From the NCBI RefSeq assembly GCF_018402035.1, contig NZ_JAGYJN010000001.1, positions 372,001 to 436,000 of the forward strand: DNA of 64,000 bases, written 5' to 3'. The number at the start of each line of letters is the position of its first letter. Position 1 is the first letter of the stretch. The position numbers were made by a program, and so were the translations under genes. Below are positions 62,309 through 64,000 of this stretch, in pieces. The notes beneath the pieces are model-generated. The model was not told the DNA's origin. It saw nothing but the letters and a program-made list of their open reading frames with translations, and searched no databases. This DNA comes from Roseicyclus sp. GTDB lineage: Bacteria > Pseudomonadota > Alphaproteobacteria > Rhodobacterales > Rhodobacteraceae.

Positions 62309-62379
62309 ACAGCCGATGCAATGCGCGCGGCTGTCTTCCTCCCTGTTGACTGGCCGCGCCTGAAAGGGCGCGGTTTTTT
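62309..62379 (+). ncRNA. Possible small RNA 1 in the HerA-IalB gap
   Basis: No protein gene is visible in 62243-62650. The plus strand shows ACAGCCG (62309-62315) pairing with CGGCTGT (62328-62334), then an unpaired C/U-rich CTTCCTCCCT (62335-62344), then a terminator. Stem, C/U-rich linker and terminator recall anti-Shine-Dalgarno small RNAs. The promoter is not identified. Confidence 0.4.
62354..62379 (+). terminator. Intrinsic terminator, rightward
   Basis: CCGCGCC (62354-62360) pairs with GGCGCGG (62367-62373) around TGAAAG and is followed by six T (62374-62379). No plus-strand gene ends here. Confidence 0.85.
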
Positions 62380-62453
62380 CTTGGTCGCCCGCGCTTTGCA
62401 AAGACATTCATTGCAGTGTTGACGAATTTAAATCTCTGACATAGCGTCCCAGC

Positions 62454-62528
62454 TACGAAGTCGGCCAGTCCGACAGGGAGAGAAAAAAATTCCAGAAAGG
62501 GTCCGATCTTCGGGCCCTTTCGCCTTTT
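62454..62528 (+). ncRNA. Possible small RNA or leader 2 upstream of the IalB gene
   Basis: TTGACG (62419-62424) and TAGCGT (62442-62447), 17 bases apart, would start a transcript near 62454. It would contain hairpin GTCGG/CCGAC (62460-62474), an A-rich stretch, and a 10-bp hairpin GAAAGGGTCC/GGGCCCTTTC (62495-62521) followed by four T. It ends 122 bp before the IalB start and could also be an attenuator for it. Confidence 0.4.
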
Positions 62529-62650
62529 GGGGCGGGCCGCGCAAAAGCCCGCCGCAAGGGGCGGTTCGCTGGATTTTGCCCCTGACAGGGCGCATGGCAC
62601 ATGCTAGCCAAGGCCCAACCGGCCGCCGCGCCGATAAAGGAGTTTGCTTG

Positions 62651-63283
62651 ATGCCCTATCACCCCGCCCTGCGCGCCGGATTGGCAATTGTCGCGATTGC
62701 ATGCGCACCAACCCTTGCGGTGGCCCAAACCACGGGGGCGGCTGATGCCTTGCCCACAGGCCAAACGCCCGTCGGGGCAACCTATGTCGCGGAAACGCAT
62801 GGCGATTGGGAAATCCGCTGCATCCGCGCCGAGGAAGGGCAACCTGAACCCTGCCAGCTTTACCAGCTGATGCGCGACAGCCAAGGCGGGGCCGTGGCCG
62901 AGTTCAACGTTTTCGACATTCCCGATGAGGGCCAGCTTGTCGCCGGTGCCACGATTGTCACCCCGCTTGAGACATTGCTGACGCCCGGTATCCGCTTGCG
63001 CGTGGATGAGGGGAATTGGTCGGAATACCCGTTTGCCTTTTGTCAGCCGATTGGCTGTTTCGCGCGTCTTGGGCTGACCGAAGAAGACCTGACCGCCCTG
63101 CGCCGTGGATCGCGCGCGACGGTTGCCTTGGTGCCGCTACCCGCACCTGACCAGCTGGTACAGATCTCGGCCTCGCTCAGCGGCTTTACCGCAGGCTTCG
63201 CAGCGCTTGAGGCGCGCAATGACGCCGCGCTGAGCTTGCTTGAACAACTGCGCCAAGAAACAGGCAGCCCGCCCGCGCAGTAA
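62651..63283 (+). CDS. Invasion-associated locus B (IalB) family protein
   Basis: 210 residues. Signal peptide with hydrophobic core GLAIVAIACAPTLAVA and cleavage near residue 25. The mature domain has THGDWEIRCIRAEEGQPEPC then QLYQLM, and YPFAFCQPIGCFARLGL, the paired Cys pattern of IalB proteins (four Cys, two likely disulfides). The name comes from Bartonella, but in free-living Rhodobacteraceae the role is unknown and no virulence is implied. AAAGGAG is nine bases before ATG 62651. It is preceded by a gap with possible small RNAs and converges with a ketoacyl synthase gene. Confidence 0.9.
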   Translation: MPYHPALRAGLAIVAIACAPTLAVAQTTGAADALPTGQTPVGATYVAETHGDWEIRCIRAEEGQPEPCQLYQLMRDSQGGAVAEFNVFDIPDEGQLVAGATIVTPLETLLTPGIRLRVDEGNWSEYPFAFCQPIGCFARLGLTEEDLTALRRGSRATVALVPLPAPDQLVQISASLSGFTAGFAALEARNDAALSLLEQLRQETGSPPAQ

Positions 63284-63303
63284 GCCTTGGCGGCGCGCCA
63301 ACC

Positions 63304-64000
63304 CTAAGGTGCGCGGCGCAGCGCCAGCACCGCGTTGAACCCGCCAAAAGCAAAAGCGTTGGACAAGCACGCCTCGACGCGCACCTCGCGCGCCTCATTC
63401 GGCACGACATCAAGCGCGCATTCAGGATCATGTTCCTCATAGCCGATGGTCGGCGCGATCACCCCATCCTTCAGCGCCATGATACAGGCCAACAGCTCAA
63501 CCGCGCCGGTGCCGCCGATCAAATGCCCATGCATGGATTTCGTCGAAGAGATCATCAACTCATCAGCGTGATGGCCAAAAGCATCGGCAACGGCCGCACA
63601 TTCGACCTTGTCATTGGCCGCCGTCCCCGTGCCATGGGCATTGATATAGGCCACATCCGAAGGGTTGAGCCGCGCATCTTTCAATGCGCCCGCAATGGTG
63701 CGCGCGGCCCCCTGTTTCGAGGGCATGACGATATCGGCCGCATCCGAGGTCATGGCAAACCCCACCACCTCGGCCAAAATATCGGCACCGCGCTTTTTGG
63801 CATGCTCATATTCTTCAAAGACGAAAACCGCCGCCCCCTCGCCCTGCACCATGCCGTTGCGATTGGCGCTAAAGGGGCGGCAGGCGTCCTTGGACATGAC
63901 GCGCAACCCCTCCCATGCCTTGATGCCGCCAAACGACAGCATCGCCTCGGACCCGCCCGTGACCATCACATCGACAGCACCGCCCCGGATCAGCTGAAAG
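63304..64000 (-). CDS. fabF: Beta-ketoacyl-ACP synthase II-like protein, 5' end outside window
   Basis: The C-terminal 231 residues are present; the frame is open to base 64000 (reading FQLIRGGAVDVMVTGGSEAM at the edge). Condensing-enzyme motifs visible are NAHGTGTAANDKVE (first active-site His), STKSMHGHLIGGTGAVE (Lys and second His) and SNAFAFGGFNAVLAL. The catalytic Cys lies beyond the edge. It elongates fatty acids by Claisen condensation with malonyl-ACP. FabF-like rather than FabB by the GHLIGGTGAVE region. The partner genes of fatty acid or polyketide synthesis would be to the right. Confidence 0.93.
   Translation of the reverse strand, partial: FQLIRGGAVDVMVTGGSEAMLSFGGIKAWEGLRVMSKDACRPFSANRNGMVQGEGAAVFVFEEYEHAKKRGADILAEVVGFAMTSDAADIVMPSKQGAARTIAGALKDARLNPSDVAYINAHGTGTAANDKVECAAVADAFGHHADELMISSTKSMHGHLIGGTGAVELLACIMALKDGVIAPTIGYEEHDPECALDVVPNEAREVRVEACLSNAFAFGGFNAVLALRRAP

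Noticed and set aside
62651-63283. Virulence role for the IalB protein
   Set aside because: The name is inherited from Bartonella; the surrounding genome is that of a free-living type and nothing else suggests host invasion.
1-64000. CRISPR array, prophage, insertion sequence or integrase
   Set aside because: No regularly spaced repeats, transposase, integrase or phage structural genes were seen anywhere in the window.

Overview
This is a GC-rich, densely coded chromosomal stretch of an alphaproteobacterium, almost certainly a member of the Rhodobacterales (Rhodobacteraceae/Roseobacter group). The placement rests on gene content typical of that order: a trgAB-type tellurite pair at the left edge, the HNH endonuclease beginning EIDFRTQFVRAPG, the membrane protein usually labelled 'component of SufBCD complex', the aglEFGAK glucoside system next to Entner-Doudoroff genes, a COX15-type heme A synthase and an IalB-family protein. 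No transposase, prophage, CRISPR array or rRNA was seen. Only one tRNA is visible.

Layout. 1-5261 (minus): TrgB (cut by the left edge), TrgA, cyclopropane fatty acid synthase, DNA photolyase and a Ppx/GppA phosphatase. 5549-10308 (plus): a corrinoid one-carbon operon, namely a small 'virulence factor' family protein, a methylenetetrahydrofolate reductase-like protein, a methyltetrahydrofolate:corrinoid methyltransferase, a small conserved protein, and a ferredoxin/ASKHA reductive activator. Then come tRNA-Gly(CCC), a possible C/U-rich small RNA with a strong terminator, an AbrB-type membrane protein and a thioesterase. 12360-16088 (minus): zwf-pgl-pgi, followed by a ureohydrolase, an HNH protein, an esterase with a DNA glycosylase, an MFS transporter, cimA with an NDUFAF6-like protein, cysS, a YjbR protein and an aminotransferase.

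26332-39005 is the metabolic centre. eda, edd and aglK-A-G-F-E read leftwards; aglR, a GH1 beta-glucosidase and glucokinase read rightwards from a shared 272-bp control region. Alpha- and beta-glucosides are imported and hydrolysed, glucose is phosphorylated by Glk, and zwf/pgl/edd/eda take it through the Entner-Doudoroff pathway. Two kinds of LacI-type palindrome are visible: CAAASCGSTTTG-like sites around aglE/aglR, and identical GTTAGCGCTAAC cores upstream of zwf and edd.

39002-64000 is mostly housekeeping: M32 carboxypeptidase, heme A synthase, TrmJ-like methyltransferase, thiamine phosphate synthase, an XRE-cupin regulator, an acyl-CoA ligase with a DsbA-like protein and an MFS exporter, mfd, hemB, a SYLF lipoprotein, a penicillin-acylase-family Ntn hydrolase, an ATPase, metA (with the Glu that predicts acetyl-CoA use), an alpha/beta hydrolase, ppk2 with a TetR regulator, a HerA-like ATPase, a 408-bp gap with possible small RNAs, IalB, and the 3' part of a beta-ketoacyl-ACP synthase running off the right edge.

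The least explained signals are non-coding: perfect 22-bp palindromes built around CGTACG inside two operons, a dispersed 23-25-bp CTTCATCTTTCC...ACGCA repeat, possible C/U-rich-loop small RNAs, and strong intercistronic hairpins. I see no wholly new protein system. All coordinates, starts and functions were read by eye without database searches.
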